64,000 bases of DNA from Paucibacter sp. KBW04 (GCF_003852425.1 NZ_QAJN01000011.1:62001-126000); one strand, 5' to 3'. Numbered from the stretch's first letter, positions 31,922 through 40,540 are shown. The notes: a model not told the origin generated them from the sequence alone. Translations and numbers: made by a program.

Positions 31922-32976
31922 CTGGAAAGTATCCGCGCCTCCGCTCTCACTCTCGCAAGCGCAAGAGTGGGAAGGTGGTCACGTACTATTTTTATGACAT
32001 GCGGCCCGATGGCGAGCCGGATGTAGCCCTGGGCACGGATTTCGATGAAGCCGTGCGGCGCTGGGATGACATCCACAACAAGACGCCCAGGGCCGTGGGC
32101 ACGTTGGAAGAAGCGTTCAAGGGTTGGGAAAAGGATGTCTTGCCGACCTATACCAACAAGAACACCCTCGAGGGCTACAAAAAGAACCTGCGCACGATCC
32201 GGCCCATATTTGGCCCGGGCACTTGGGATCAGGTCGATTTGCCAACGATCAAGGGCTATCTAAAGAAGCGCACGGCAAAGACCCAGGCGAACCGGGAAAT
32301 GGCCTTGCTGTCGATCATTTGGAACTGGGCGCGCGGCGAAGGCATGACGACGCTGCCCTGGCCAGCTGCCGGCATGGAGAAGTCCAAATGGCGGAACAAG
32401 GAAAAGCCGCGCCGCGTGAAAGTCGATTACGACATATTCACACCGATCTATGCCGAGGGCGATCAGATCCTGCGCGACTGCATGGACCTTGGGTCAGCCA
32501 CCGCCATGCGCCTCACCGATTGCATCAACATCCTGTTGCCGCGCGGCGATGTGCTGCGGCTTGAGGCGAGCAAGACCGGGAAGGAAGCGGACTACGACCT
32601 GTCCCTTTCAAAGGTGCTGCCGGGCCTCTTGGCCAGGCGCCGCAAGGTCGATACCAACCACCTCATGCTGCTATCAACGGCTGACGGCAAGCCGGTGACG
32701 TTGACGATGCTTCGCTACCGCTGGGACAGCGCCCGATTTACTGCGGCCTGCAAGATCTACGCTCAGGCCGGCCTGATGGTGAACTACACCGAAGACCAGG
32801 CCGAGGCCTACGACATGGCCAGGCGGATCCGGGCGCTGTACTTGCGAGATATGCGGAAAATGGCGGCCCAGCTATCCCCCAACCTCAAAGAGGCTTCAGC
32901 ACTCTTGCAGCACCCGAATGAGGCCTTCACCCAAAAGCACTATGGCGGCGTCACCAAACTGGTGACAGTCAGGTAA
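31918..32976 (+). CDS. int: Prophage tyrosine integrase
   Basis: This 352-residue recombinase has an N-terminal arm-binding part, a core-binding part (TLEEAFKGWEKDVLPTYTN) and a catalytic domain. The first Arg is in ATAMRLTDC. Box II reads LYLRDMRKMAAQ, which has Arg in place of the usual first His and keeps the second Arg. The end holds LQHPNEAFTQKHYGG with the nucleophile Tyr. It starts at the overlap with the DUF4224 gene and lies 330 bases from the tRNA-Leu fragment, as expected for an int next to attP. Confidence 0.9.
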   Translation: MTGKYPRLRSHSRKRKSGKVVTYYFYDMRPDGEPDVALGTDFDEAVRRWDDIHNKTPRAVGTLEEAFKGWEKDVLPTYTNKNTLEGYKKNLRTIRPIFGPGTWDQVDLPTIKGYLKKRTAKTQANREMALLSIIWNWARGEGMTTLPWPAAGMEKSKWRNKEKPRRVKVDYDIFTPIYAEGDQILRDCMDLGSATAMRLTDCINILLPRGDVLRLEASKTGKEADYDLSLSKVLPGLLARRRKVDTNHLMLLSTADGKPVTLTMLRYRWDSARFTAACKIYAQAGLMVNYTEDQAEAYDMARRIRALYLRDMRKMAAQLSPNLKEASALLQHPNEAFTQKHYGGVTKLVTVR

Positions 32977-32978
32977 AC

Positions 32979-33209
32979 ATGAAACCGTTGAAAACTTTTG
33001 CGATCTTTGCGCTTGCAATACCTGTGGTCCTATTGCATGGGCTTCTGGGAATTCTGACTCTCCCATTCCTAAAGTCGTTTCGGGAGATGGATCGGCAGGA
33101 TCAATGGGAGAAGATTTGGAAGGCCTTAGTTGCGCTCGTGACATTGTTCGGCATGGCCTGGATGTTTTACCAGTTTGCCGCTTTGGTATTCAATGCTGTT
33201 TTGCATTAA
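32979..33209 (+). CDS. Small membrane protein next to the attachment site
   Basis: This 76-residue protein has two hydrophobic segments (FAIFALAIPVVLLHGLLGIL and ALVALVTLFGMAWMFYQF). It lies two bases after the integrase stop and before the attachment site, so it is the last prophage gene. It may be a lysogenic conversion or superinfection factor, but there is no direct evidence. Confidence 0.5.
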   Translation: MKPLKTFAIFALAIPVVLLHGLLGILTLPFLKSFREMDRQDQWEKIWKALVALVTLFGMAWMFYQFAALVFNAVLH

Positions 33210-33307
33210 AAACGTGTTCCGCTTTGCTGTTTTTACCTGGGAGGGAAATCCCGGCAAAAGCGGAACGTTTCAGGCCTCTAGCCCGCATAAAACCTCACTT
33301 TTGATCA

Positions 33308-33363
33308 GGACTCAAAATCCCCCGCCGCAAGGTGTGCCGGTTCGAGTCCGGCCTCGGGCACCA
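33308..33363 (+). other. attR: displaced 3' part of tRNA-Leu(CAA)
   Basis: The sequence runs from the anticodon arm (GGA-CTCAAAA-TCC, anticodon CAA) through a variable arm and T-arm (GTTCGAGTCC) to GGGCACCA at 33,363. It matches the 3' part of a bacterial tRNA-Leu(CAA) gene. Bases upstream do not make a D-arm or acceptor strand, so the gene is not intact here. It is the host's 3' end displaced by prophage entry, and the reconstituted tRNA should be left of the window. Confidence 0.82.
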
Positions 33364-33389
33364 TCAAAATAGATAGCCGCCGCTGAATG

Positions 33390-33425
33390 AATCCTCGTAA
33401 GTCATTGATTTACGAGGATTTTTTT
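33390..33425 (+). terminator. Terminator downstream of the tRNA fragment
   Basis: A 10-bp stem ATCCTCGTAA/TTACGAGGAT (33391-33400, 33410-33419) with a nine-base loop and T7 is a strong intrinsic terminator. It is probably the host terminator of the original tRNA-Leu transcript. Confidence 0.88.
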
Positions 33426-33454
33426 CGTCCGTACACCACGGAATGGCTAGAAAT

Positions 33455-33544
33455 CTTGGTTAACGCTGAAACCAACTTTTCCGAAGTTTTCCCTGGGGAG
33501 CCAGATAGGGCTTTAACCAGACTTTAACCAAGACTTTAACCAAG
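33455..33544. repeat. Arm-type repeats before the second integrase
   Basis: Three direct copies of CTTTAACCA(AG) lie at 33,511-33,520, 33,522-33,532 and 33,534-33,544. An inverted copy of TTAACCAAG lies at 33,455-33,463. The 11-12 bp spacing fits helical phasing, as in integrase or excisionase binding sites. Confidence 0.68.
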
Positions 33545-33672
33545 CCCTCCTTTGCTTGACGTCCCTTTGGTAGGATCCCTTCAGCGGAGAGCGGCCTCAG
33601 GAACGAGCAACCGGGCCAATGGCACAGTTGACCTCCACCAGCGCTTCGCCCCGAGGTTCGAGGGAGAGTCAC

Positions 33673-34833
33673 ATGGCGAACATCACTCAACGAGGCAACT
33701 CGTTTCGTGTCCTGGTTAGCATCCCCAAGGGAAAACCAATTACCCAGACCTTCAGCACTCGCGCAGAAGCAGTGGCCTGGGGCGGACGACAAGACCAAAA
33801 GAAGAGCCGTGGCGAGTTGACCGCTACAAGTGGAAAGACAGTGGGCGAGTTGCTCGAAATCTACCTGGATATGGTCGCGGCCAAGTCCGACTCTGGTCGC
33901 TGGAACCGAATGCGAATTGAAAAGTGGCTGCAAGACCCGATCAGCGCCCTTCCCGTCGCGAAGATCACTGCCCACGATATGAATGTCTGGATTGACCGGC
34001 GTTCCAAGGACAAAACCAGTTACCGAGCCGCGGGCAAGACAGCGCGCCAGATTAGCGGTAGCACAGTGAACCGTGAAGTAAACCTTTGGTCTGCCGCGTT
34101 CACCTACGCAGTCAAATCTCTGAAGTGGATTCCTAACAATCCATGCCACGGAGTCAACCGCCCGCCAGAGGCCCCATCCCGGAATCGCGCACTGCTCACG
34201 AAGGACGAGATCCAAAAGATCTGCGCCGCTGGTAGGATTCACCTGGATCCAAAGTTAACGACAAAGACTGCGCGGGTAACCGCGACCTTCCTGCTCGCTT
34301 TAGAAACAGGGATGCGCTCAGGTGAACTGCTACGCCTGCGCCCCATCGACTATCGAAAATCTGAGCGGCGAGTTCACGTGGCGGCGCTGGAGATAGGTGG
34401 GCGCAAAGGCTCAAAGTCAGGCAGAGTGCAGGCGAGCAGGTACGTTCCGCTCACCGGCCGCGCCATGCAACTGCTCGATCAACTACTCGTCACGATGCCG
34501 CCAGACCAAGAGGCCAGGAAAGGCCTTACGCAACCCCCTTACATCATCGGGCTCGACGATGCTGCACGTGACGTCCTTTGGAGAAAAGTCCGAGACGCCG
34601 CCACGGTCACGGACCTGACCTTTCACGACACCAAACATGAGGCCTGCACCCGTCTTTCAAAGGTGCCAGGCGTAGACGTCATTGCACTCAGCCATGCCGT
34701 AGGCACCAAAGACATCCGCTTGCTGCGCGACACCTACTACATCAATGACGCGACAGCAACGGCAAATCTGCTGCCCGACCAACTGGCCTTGAACGCGAAG
34801 GCTTGGCATGAATTGGGGTCAGACCCTACATAG
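33673..34833 (+). CDS. Second tyrosine integrase (genomic island type)
   Basis: This 386-residue protein starts at ATG 33,673 behind GGGAGA. It has the arm-binding start MANITQRGNSFRVLVSIPKG, a core-binding part (GKTVGELLEIYLDMVAAKS) and the catalytic residues. These are LETGMRSGELLRL (Arg I), HDTKHEACTRL (box II, where the second Arg is Lys), ALSHAVGTKD (His/Trp position) and RDTYYIN with the Tyr. It sits 309 bases after the tRNA fragment and belongs to another element than the prophage, with arm repeats in front. The Arg-to-Lys change could weaken it. Confidence 0.85.
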   Translation: MANITQRGNSFRVLVSIPKGKPITQTFSTRAEAVAWGGRQDQKKSRGELTATSGKTVGELLEIYLDMVAAKSDSGRWNRMRIEKWLQDPISALPVAKITAHDMNVWIDRRSKDKTSYRAAGKTARQISGSTVNREVNLWSAAFTYAVKSLKWIPNNPCHGVNRPPEAPSRNRALLTKDEIQKICAAGRIHLDPKLTTKTARVTATFLLALETGMRSGELLRLRPIDYRKSERRVHVAALEIGGRKGSKSGRVQASRYVPLTGRAMQLLDQLLVTMPPDQEARKGLTQPPYIIGLDDAARDVLWRKVRDAATVTDLTFHDTKHEACTRLSKVPGVDVIALSHAVGTKDIRLLRDTYYINDATATANLLPDQLALNAKAWHELGSDPT

Positions 34834-35016
34834 AAAGCCAAGTGACGTCACAGATGGTTCAGAGGGCTTATACAAATAGCTTTGCCCCGTTCCCATTCAA
34901 GTTGAATCCATGAATCACTCAAGTCAACGGCTGACAGAAATCCAAGAAAAGTCATCGACTAGCGGTGCAGCCCTCCAACCTAAAGTCGAATTGACCACTG
35001 CTCTTGGAAGCGTGCA

Positions 35017-35244
35017 ATGGAAGCAACCCACTCAAACATCCCAGCAACCAGCGCCGACGGGCCGAGCACACTTGTCCGAATGCCCATGGTGATCAAAATC
35101 ACGGGCCTGGGTCGATCGACCATTTACCGACTCATGGCGGAGAACCTATTTCCCTGCCAAGTCAAAATTGCCAAGCGAGCCGTTGCTTGGCGCCAAGCTG
35201 ATCTCGAGCTCTGGAGCAAGATGCGGCAGCCTGTCCCACATTGA
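35017..35244 (+). CDS. AlpA-like regulator / excisionase
   Basis: This 75-residue protein (a later start near 35,077 is possible) has MVIKITGLGRSTIYRLMAEN and then AVAWRQADLELWSKM. That is the AlpA/MerR-like helix-turn-helix with the typical RVAWR...W ending. AlpA proteins activate integrase or act as excisionase in P4-like islands. It follows the second integrase by 183 bases and probably is its partner. Confidence 0.72.
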   Translation: MEATHSNIPATSADGPSTLVRMPMVIKITGLGRSTIYRLMAENLFPCQVKIAKRAVAWRQADLELWSKMRQPVPH

Positions 35245-35727
35245 GCTCAACCGTTGAAGTTTGGAAGGAGCTTTCTTACCTCGAACTGAGCTAAGGGCGT
35301 AGCACTCAGCGGCAGTCTTGTGACCATGACTTAACCGTACTGAACGGCTTCCCGGGCTGCTGCTGTTTGGGGCCTGGTTTTCACTCGACTGTGTTGGCCG
35401 GTCAGGCCTGCGGCTAGGCAACTATTGCGCAGCGCCATTACGGAACTCGCTCAGCTGGGCGGAGTGTTCGTACTGCAGCAGCCCAAAGCAGAGTGCATTT
35501 CTGTTGGTACCGGCAGGGCTCGGAAGCCAGCGAGGCCGAACAGCAGTTCCAATGCGATGACGGAGACTGGTTGATCCGGCTTTGTAGCGGCATCGGCTAG
35601 ATACTCAATTGCTCGCAATACCTGCCCCAGGACTTCCGTCCGCTGGTGAACAAGCTTCAGCTGACCCCTAGCCGTATGCGTTCGCTTTAGAACGAGTTAG
35701 CGTGCTGCGGGGCCAGATGGGTGAGAC
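35245..35727. other. Degenerate region of about 480 bases without an intact gene
   Basis: No long frame with good coding signs is found. Between about 35,490 and 35,690 the plus strand shows a broken coding-like frame (HFCWYRQGSEASEAEQQFQ, stop, then LPQDFRPLVNKLQLTPSRM) interrupted by one stop. It may be the remains of a lost island gene. Confidence 0.4.
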
Positions 35728-35928
35728 CTACGAAGGTTTTCTCGCGTCTAGCGATTCATCCATTTGATAGGCGATCGCACAGGTATCTGACCACTCCAAG
35801 CGCGGCTGAGCCCATTCAAATTCATCCTGTTGTCGAAGCGATGGCAACTGCTTTTCGTAGTGCAGCTTGGCAAACAGGTTCTTAGCTTTCTGGACGATGG
35901 GACTGCTCAACCAATCCAGGTTTTGCAT
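35728..35928 (-). CDS. 66-residue hypothetical protein
   Basis: The frame starts MQNLDWLSSPIVQKAKNLFA and continues with QLPSLRQQDEFEWAQPRLEW. An AGGAGG-type site (GGAGGCTG) lies upstream of the start on the minus strand. No family is recognised. Confidence 0.42.
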   Translation of the reverse strand: MQNLDWLSSPIVQKAKNLFAKLHYEKQLPSLRQQDEFEWAQPRLEWSDTCAIAYQMDESLDARKPS

Positions 35929-36018
35929 GACAGCCTCCTAGTAGACAGCAGCAACTTCAAGCAAACTTGGCAGCGAAGCTTCGAATCCCTGACGACCTAG
36001 ATCGATCTCGGCAGACCT

Positions 36019-36348
36019 TCAGAGATCATCGGGCCGCAGCACCACAGGATTGCGCGAGCCAGCCTCCAAGCAACGCACTACCGCAGCATCAATCATTCGT
36101 CGGTTCAGCAAATACAGTTCAAGCAAGCTTGAATCACTATTGCCCAATCCAAATCGAGCCATCCATGTCGAATGGGAGAGGTATGCCGTGATTTGCCGTT
36201 GCTCGTAATGAACCGTAAAGAGCAAAGTACCAGTGCTGGCGTTGAAGCTTTGGGGGGGCGCGAGCTCATCCACATGCACCAATGGTGGTGCAGCAGAACT
36301 TGCTGACTCCAGGCAAGGAGCAAGTTCAAATTCGGTCTGGGGACTCAT
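36019..36348 (-). CDS. DUF1488-like protein
   Basis: This 109-residue protein has a variable N-terminal part and an end like DUF1488: LSHSTWMARFGLG, ELYLLNRRMIDAAVVRCLE and VVLRPDDL. The role of that family is unknown. Many members are next to housekeeping regulators. The match is by pattern only. Confidence 0.5.
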   Translation of the reverse strand: MSPQTEFELAPCLESASSAAPPLVHVDELAPPQSFNASTGTLLFTVHYEQRQITAYLSHSTWMARFGLGNSDSSLLELYLLNRRMIDAAVVRCLEAGSRNPVVLRPDDL

Positions 36349-36472
36349 GGCAGAACCCTCTTGCGAGTCATTGACCTCGCAAGCTTATCGTTCGGCGAGA
36401 CTCGAAGAAATTCCCTTTTCCAGCAAACTCGACTACCTGAAAACGGGTACGGGTAACCGCCTGCGCTTAGGC

Positions 36473-37111
36473 TCAGTCCGAGATGATTCCCTCACGTATC
36501 GCGTAACGAGTAAGCTCTGCAACGGTGTGCAAGCCCAGCTTGCGTTTGATGTTGCGGCGGTGCACCTCCACAGTGCCCACCTCGATGTTCAACTTGTCCG
36601 CAATGGCGAGCGAACGTTGGCCCTCTGCGACGAGTCGCAAAACTTCGCGCTCGCGACGTCCAAGGCGCTGCGTACTGCCGAGCTTTGTGTCCCCTCGCAC
36701 CTCCGACACCAGCGCGCCCGCGACTTCGGGACAGAGGTAGTTCTGCCCAGCGGCAACAGCAAGTATCGCGCGAACCAATTCTGTGCCGGCCGCTGACTTG
36801 GAGATGTAGGCGGTAGCACCCGCACGCATCATCTCCACCACGAATCGTTTGTCGGAGTGCGCCGACAGCGCAACAATTTTGGCCGCGTTCCCTGCTTGCA
36901 TCAGACGCGCCGCGATCTCTATTCCGCTTAGGTCAGGCAGGCAGATATCGAGCACGACAACATCTGGTCGTAGCGACTTCGCCAGTTCAAGTGCCGTGTG
37001 GGCGTCACCAGCTTCGCCAGCTACCTCAATCTCTGGGGTCCTCGCTAGAGCGTCACGCAGCGCCTCGCGCACTAGACGATGGTCCTCGACAAGTAGTACG
37101 CGGATCTTCAC
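36473..37111 (-). CDS. NarL/FixJ-family response regulator
   Basis: This 212-residue protein has a receiver domain (VLLVEDHRLVREAL, phospho-Asp55 in VVVLDICLPD, Lys in YISKSAAG). A LuxR-type HTH follows (RREREVLRLVAEGQRSLAIA, then VEVHRRNIKRKLGL). It overlaps the histidine kinase stop by four bases (ATGA), so the two are one operon. The target is unknown. A role in nitrate or oxygen response is possible given the next gene cluster but is not shown. Confidence 0.9.
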   Translation of the reverse strand: MKIRVLLVEDHRLVREALRDALARTPEIEVAGEAGDAHTALELAKSLRPDVVVLDICLPDLSGIEIAARLMQAGNAAKIVALSAHSDKRFVVEMMRAGATAYISKSAAGTELVRAILAVAAGQNYLCPEVAGALVSEVRGDTKLGSTQRLGRREREVLRLVAEGQRSLAIADKLNIEVGTVEVHRRNIKRKLGLHTVAELTRYAIREGIISD

Positions 37112-38631
37112 GTCCCTCGCTCCAACAGGCCTGACTCGTCAGTCGAAATCGGTGCCTCCAAGAGAGCCACAGTGCCAACTCCAAGGAGGCTGCGAATCTC
37201 TGCCCTGCCCCCAATGAAAGATAGTCGCTCGCGCACGCTGTCCAGACCCAGGCCATGGTTCGTTGTCGCTGAGATTTCGATCGGATCAAAGCCCACGCCA
37301 ACATCTGACACAGAGATGGATACACGGTCGCCATTGCGCCAAATTTTCACCTGGGCTGAAGGTGCGCGAGCGTGCTTGGCAACGTTGATCAGCAACTCCC
37401 TGGTTGCACGGTAAAGAATCGAACGCGCCACCTGAGACAAGGGCCGGGCCTGGTTGTCGCCTTGCACACTTACTTCCAACGAGAAACCACGTTTGATTTC
37501 TTCTGCCAACCATTCAAGTCCAGGTTGCAAGCCGAGCTCATACAAGATCGGCGGTGCCAATTGCTCGGCCAGTGAACGGGTCGCGTGAGAGGCCAAGGCC
37601 ATTAAGCCATCAACATCATTCGCTATTTTGCGCACCGCGCCCGACCTGTGGTCGCATAGAGCCGCCAAACGGATGCGGGCTGCGGCCAGAGTTGGGCATA
37701 GATCGTCATGTAGATCCCGGGCAATTTGCCGCCGCTCATGGTCCTCTGCCGCTTCCAGATCGGCACTCAGGCGGTGCAACTGTTCGGTCCGCAGGACGAC
37801 GCGCCGTTCCAGTTCTTCGTTCAACGCCCGTTCAGCTTCGAGTGCATGCTTATGCGCCGCAATGTTGCGTACAAAGGCAGTCCATCGATCATCGGACATG
37901 AACTTGATGCTGACTTCTACAGGGATGAGACTTTGGTCCTTGCGTTGCAGCGTCCACTCGGCCACAAGCACCCCACCCTCCTTCATCTGTCTCAACGCTC
38001 CGTGCACAGGTTCAGCTTCGGTCAATGGAATCAAGTCAGAAATGGATTTGCACAGAATCTCTTCGCGGCTGTACCCAATCAGGACACAGGCCGCGTCGTT
38101 CACATCAGTAAAGCGCCCATCACGCCCGGCAATGAAGATGCCGTCAAACGCCTCCATGAATAGTGGGCGCAACTGTTCTTCCGAGCGCCGTAGCGCCTGA
38201 GCCTCTGCCTGCGAAGTCAGCAACGCTGCGATCTTGCCCTGCAGTTCCACCTCTATCTGTTTGAGATGGGTGACGTCGGTAACCTGAACCATGAGGCCAA
38301 CCACCACACCGTCGACGAAGTCTGGCAGGTAGCTTGCTAGGCCAAGGCGAACGGTTCCATCAGGACCGCGTACGGCACGCTCAAAGATCTGCACTTCGCC
38401 TTGCAGCGCCTCAAGAATATGGGACTCGTTCAAAGCGAAAAGTTCTGCGCCCAACAAGTCGCGCAGCGAGGTGCCCACCAATTTGACTGAGTCGACCCCG
38501 AACCATCGTTCGTAGGCTCGATTGGCATATCGGCACCGCAGATCAACGTCCCAGTACGCCAACATTGAGGGCGCTTGCTCCAGCAAGCGTTGCTGGTAGT
38601 AGCTCTCGACTGGGTCAAATCCGCTCTTCAT
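37108..38631 (-). CDS. PAS-type histidine kinase (HisKA_3/NarX-like core)
   Basis: This 507-residue sensor starts at ATG 38,631. It has two PAS domains, about residues 15-130 (APSMLAYWDVDLRCRYANRA) and 165-275 (FMEAFDGIFIAGRDGRFTDV). A HisKA_3 dimer domain follows with the phospho-His in RRQIARDLHDDLCPTLA near residue 308. The ATPase end has NVAKHARAPSAQVKI and GVGFDP with GLGLDSVRERL. There is no transmembrane helix, so it senses a cytosolic signal. It partners with the response regulator behind it. Confidence 0.9.
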   Translation of the reverse strand: MKSGFDPVESYYQQRLLEQAPSMLAYWDVDLRCRYANRAYERWFGVDSVKLVGTSLRDLLGAELFALNESHILEALQGEVQIFERAVRGPDGTVRLGLASYLPDFVDGVVVGLMVQVTDVTHLKQIEVELQGKIAALLTSQAEAQALRRSEEQLRPLFMEAFDGIFIAGRDGRFTDVNDAACVLIGYSREEILCKSISDLIPLTEAEPVHGALRQMKEGGVLVAEWTLQRKDQSLIPVEVSIKFMSDDRWTAFVRNIAAHKHALEAERALNEELERRVVLRTEQLHRLSADLEAAEDHERRQIARDLHDDLCPTLAAARIRLAALCDHRSGAVRKIANDVDGLMALASHATRSLAEQLAPPILYELGLQPGLEWLAEEIKRGFSLEVSVQGDNQARPLSQVARSILYRATRELLINVAKHARAPSAQVKIWRNGDRVSISVSDVGVGFDPIEISATTNHGLGLDSVRERLSFIGGRAEIRSLLGVGTVALLEAPISTDESGLLERGT

Positions 38632-38673
38632 CACGTGTTTCACTCGGTGAATGTGACTCAGTTTTCGGGTCAA

Positions 38674-39300
38674 CCGACAATGCTCTAAGGGGGATCAACG
38701 AACACCTCCTACTCGCGCTGTGACGAATCTGCTCTGCGCACTAAGAAGCAATCGCAGGCCAACTCAACTGACGTGACTGTAGATGCGCGGACTCGCGACG
38801 ACCAGTACTGCCAATGGCCCTCTTTCAAGTCACAAGGAGCACAAGAAGGTCGAATCAGCCTCTGACGATCGGGCCGCAAGAGAGAACGGTATCAGCTTCC
38901 AAAATTACGAAGGGCCATTCCTTGAGGCCGCTACCTTGTCAATGGCCGCGCTGCGCAAATCACCAGCTGCTGATAGACGACTTCCCCTTGAAAAACAATG
39001 AGGCGGTTGCAACGAGTACCAACGAGCACCAGTCCGAACTGGATTCCTCGAACTTGAGAAAGGTCGGTCGTTGCGCCGCAAGCAAAGCGGAAACCTCATG
39101 AATGCAGCGAACGATCAAGTCCAGACTTTCGTGCTTGTCGGTTCCCTTTACAAGTCTTCGAGACCGCCAAGCTTGCGCCTCAAAAATCCTTAAAGAATCA
39201 TGGGCTTGGCCTGAGTGGCACGAGATATGCGTGGCTTGAGTACCCTCTTGCAGGACCTTTGCTGCAACTGGCGACCCTGTTCGTTTGAGGAGCGACCATC
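38674..39300. other. Intergenic region of about 630 bases
   Basis: No convincing gene is found between the kinase and the PEP-CTERM gene. Two short frames exist (38,783-39,001 and 38,814-39,101), but neither has a family-like sequence or a good ribosome site. The last bases hold a GAGGAG ribosome site for the gene at 39,301. Confidence 0.5.
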
Positions 39301-39975
39301 ATGTATGCACTCAAGTCACTTGCCGCGGCAACTCTGGCCGTGCTCACGTCCTGTGGACTCGTACAGGCCTCGACGGTGAGTTTGGCCCAGGCCAACGATA
39401 GCTTTTCATTGCTCTTCACTTCTGGCGTCCCAGGTGCGACCTTGTCAGCCACGGCCAAATTTACTTTGACCAGCATCAGCGCTAACTCTGCCACCCTGGC
39501 CATGCACATCAGCAATGACTCTTTTGGGGCCGGCCTGAATGAACTGACAAGTCTTGGTGTCGACGTGGTGACACCTGGGTTGACAGGGGCTACCGCCAAC
39601 AATGGTTGGGCGGCAAACACCTACACAACCTTGCCGGGCTTTCAGCAGGTGGATTTGTGTATTTGGGGTGGACAAGGTTGCCAAGGCGGCGGTCAAGGCA
39701 TGTTAGCAATGGGCAGCTTCGCAGATTTCACTCTTTCCCTGACAACATCGGGCGACTTCACTGCAAATGGAATCTCCTTCACTAGTCCCTATGGGGCCAA
39801 GTTCCAAGCCGCAGGGACAACCGGCAATTCCTATGAGTTCACCGGCTGCATTGTGGGCACTTCAAACTGTGGGGACGCTGGCGTCCCGCCAAGCCAGATT
39901 CCCGAGCCGAACATACTCGTTTTGGTGGGCTTGGCCCTGCTCAGCGGTGGACTGAGGCAGCGAAACCGGACTTAA
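39301..39975 (+). CDS. PEP-CTERM sorting domain protein
   Basis: This 224-residue secreted protein has a signal peptide (MYALKSLAAATLAVLTSCGL...VQAS) and a Ser/Thr/Gly-rich mature part. The C-terminus carries the PEP-CTERM signal: IPEPN, a hydrophobic helix (ILVLVGLALLSGG) and a basic end (LRQRNRT). Such proteins are processed by an exosortase and anchored or exported, often with exopolysaccharide. No exosortase is in the window. A GAGGAG site precedes the ATG. Confidence 0.85.
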   Translation: MYALKSLAAATLAVLTSCGLVQASTVSLAQANDSFSLLFTSGVPGATLSATAKFTLTSISANSATLAMHISNDSFGAGLNELTSLGVDVVTPGLTGATANNGWAANTYTTLPGFQQVDLCIWGGQGCQGGGQGMLAMGSFADFTLSLTTSGDFTANGISFTSPYGAKFQAAGTTGNSYEFTGCIVGTSNCGDAGVPPSQIPEPNILVLVGLALLSGGLRQRNRT

Positions 39976-40084
39976 ATATTGCCCCCCGGTCCGCCGCGCC
40001 TTGGGCTGACTGTCGGTCCGCTACAGGCTTTGAACACCTCATCAAGCCACTTGGCCGCCCGACGGGATAACACTGCCTCCACGA

Positions 40085-40540
40085 GTGAGGCATTCGAGTT
40101 GCATCCTGTTCCTTTCCTACTTTGCGGTTTCGCTGAGCTATTTCAAATGGGCCAGCGATATGGTGATCGACGATGGCCCCACCGATCAGGATCACCTGCA
40201 CCTGGTGCAGTTGGTTAACGATTTGCACAGCGCCACCAGTGAGGGGCAAGGCAAAGAAGTAGTCGGCCAAATCCTCGATCAGTTGCTGGCCTACACCGCC
40301 GATCATCTGTCCCGTGAAGAGCAGCTGATGCGGGCTGCAGGCTTCCCGAACCTGGAACGCCACCAGCAAGGCCACGCCAAATTCATCGCCCAATTGCATG
40401 CACTCAAACAGCGCTACGACGCCGGCAGCCTGGCAGTCGCTGCCCAGTTGTCTGCGGTGCTGCGTGATTGGTTATCCCTGCACATTCGGCGTTCGGACAA
40501 AGAGCTGTTGGCCTATCTCGAGCAAAAGTCCCAGCGCTGA
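40085..40540 (+). CDS. Bacteriohemerythrin-like protein
   Basis: The hemerythrin domain starts at FKWASDM, so residues 1-20 of the GTG frame (40,085) are probably not native; the ATG at 40,160 may lose the conserved Trp. The metal ligands appear as QDHLHLV, ADHLSREEQLM with FPNLERHQQGH, and the end WLSLHIRRSDKELLAYL. It should bind O2 or NO on a di-iron centre. It lies upstream of DUF2249 and nnrS, which supports NO handling. Confidence 0.8.
   Translation: MRHSSCILFLSYFAVSLSYFKWASDMVIDDGPTDQDHLHLVQLVNDLHSATSEGQGKEVVGQILDQLLAYTADHLSREEQLMRAAGFPNLERHQQGHAKFIAQLHALKQRYDAGSLAVAAQLSAVLRDWLSLHIRRSDKELLAYLEQKSQR

Larger units (their letters stand above)
1..33363. mobile_element. Lambdoid siphovirus-like prophage (left end outside window)
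   Basis: Continuous phage genes run from a truncated tape-measure gene at the left edge to an integrase and a 3' tRNA-Leu fragment at 33,308-33,363. The layout is a leftward lytic arm (cro-like to tape measure), a central immunity region near 19.0 kb, and a rightward recombination and integration arm. Packaging, head, connector, tail and integration genes are all intact, so the element looks complete on this side. Lysis genes, tail tip and the other attachment site should lie left of the window. The intact tRNA-Leu gene should be at that left junction, because only the displaced 3' part is seen here. Confidence 0.93.

Noticed and set aside
33308-33363. Intact tRNA gene
   Set aside because: No 5' acceptor strand or D-arm precedes the anticodon arm, so only the 3' part is present.
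33511-33544. Short CRISPR-like array
   Set aside because: Three 11-base repeats with one-base gaps have no spacers; they fit binding sites, not CRISPR.
33460-34242. 260-codon minus-strand frame
   Set aside because: Antisense to the second integrase, which has clear catalytic motifs.
38783-39101. Two overlapping short frames before the PEP-CTERM gene
   Set aside because: No ribosome site, no family-like sequence, and polar low-complexity composition.
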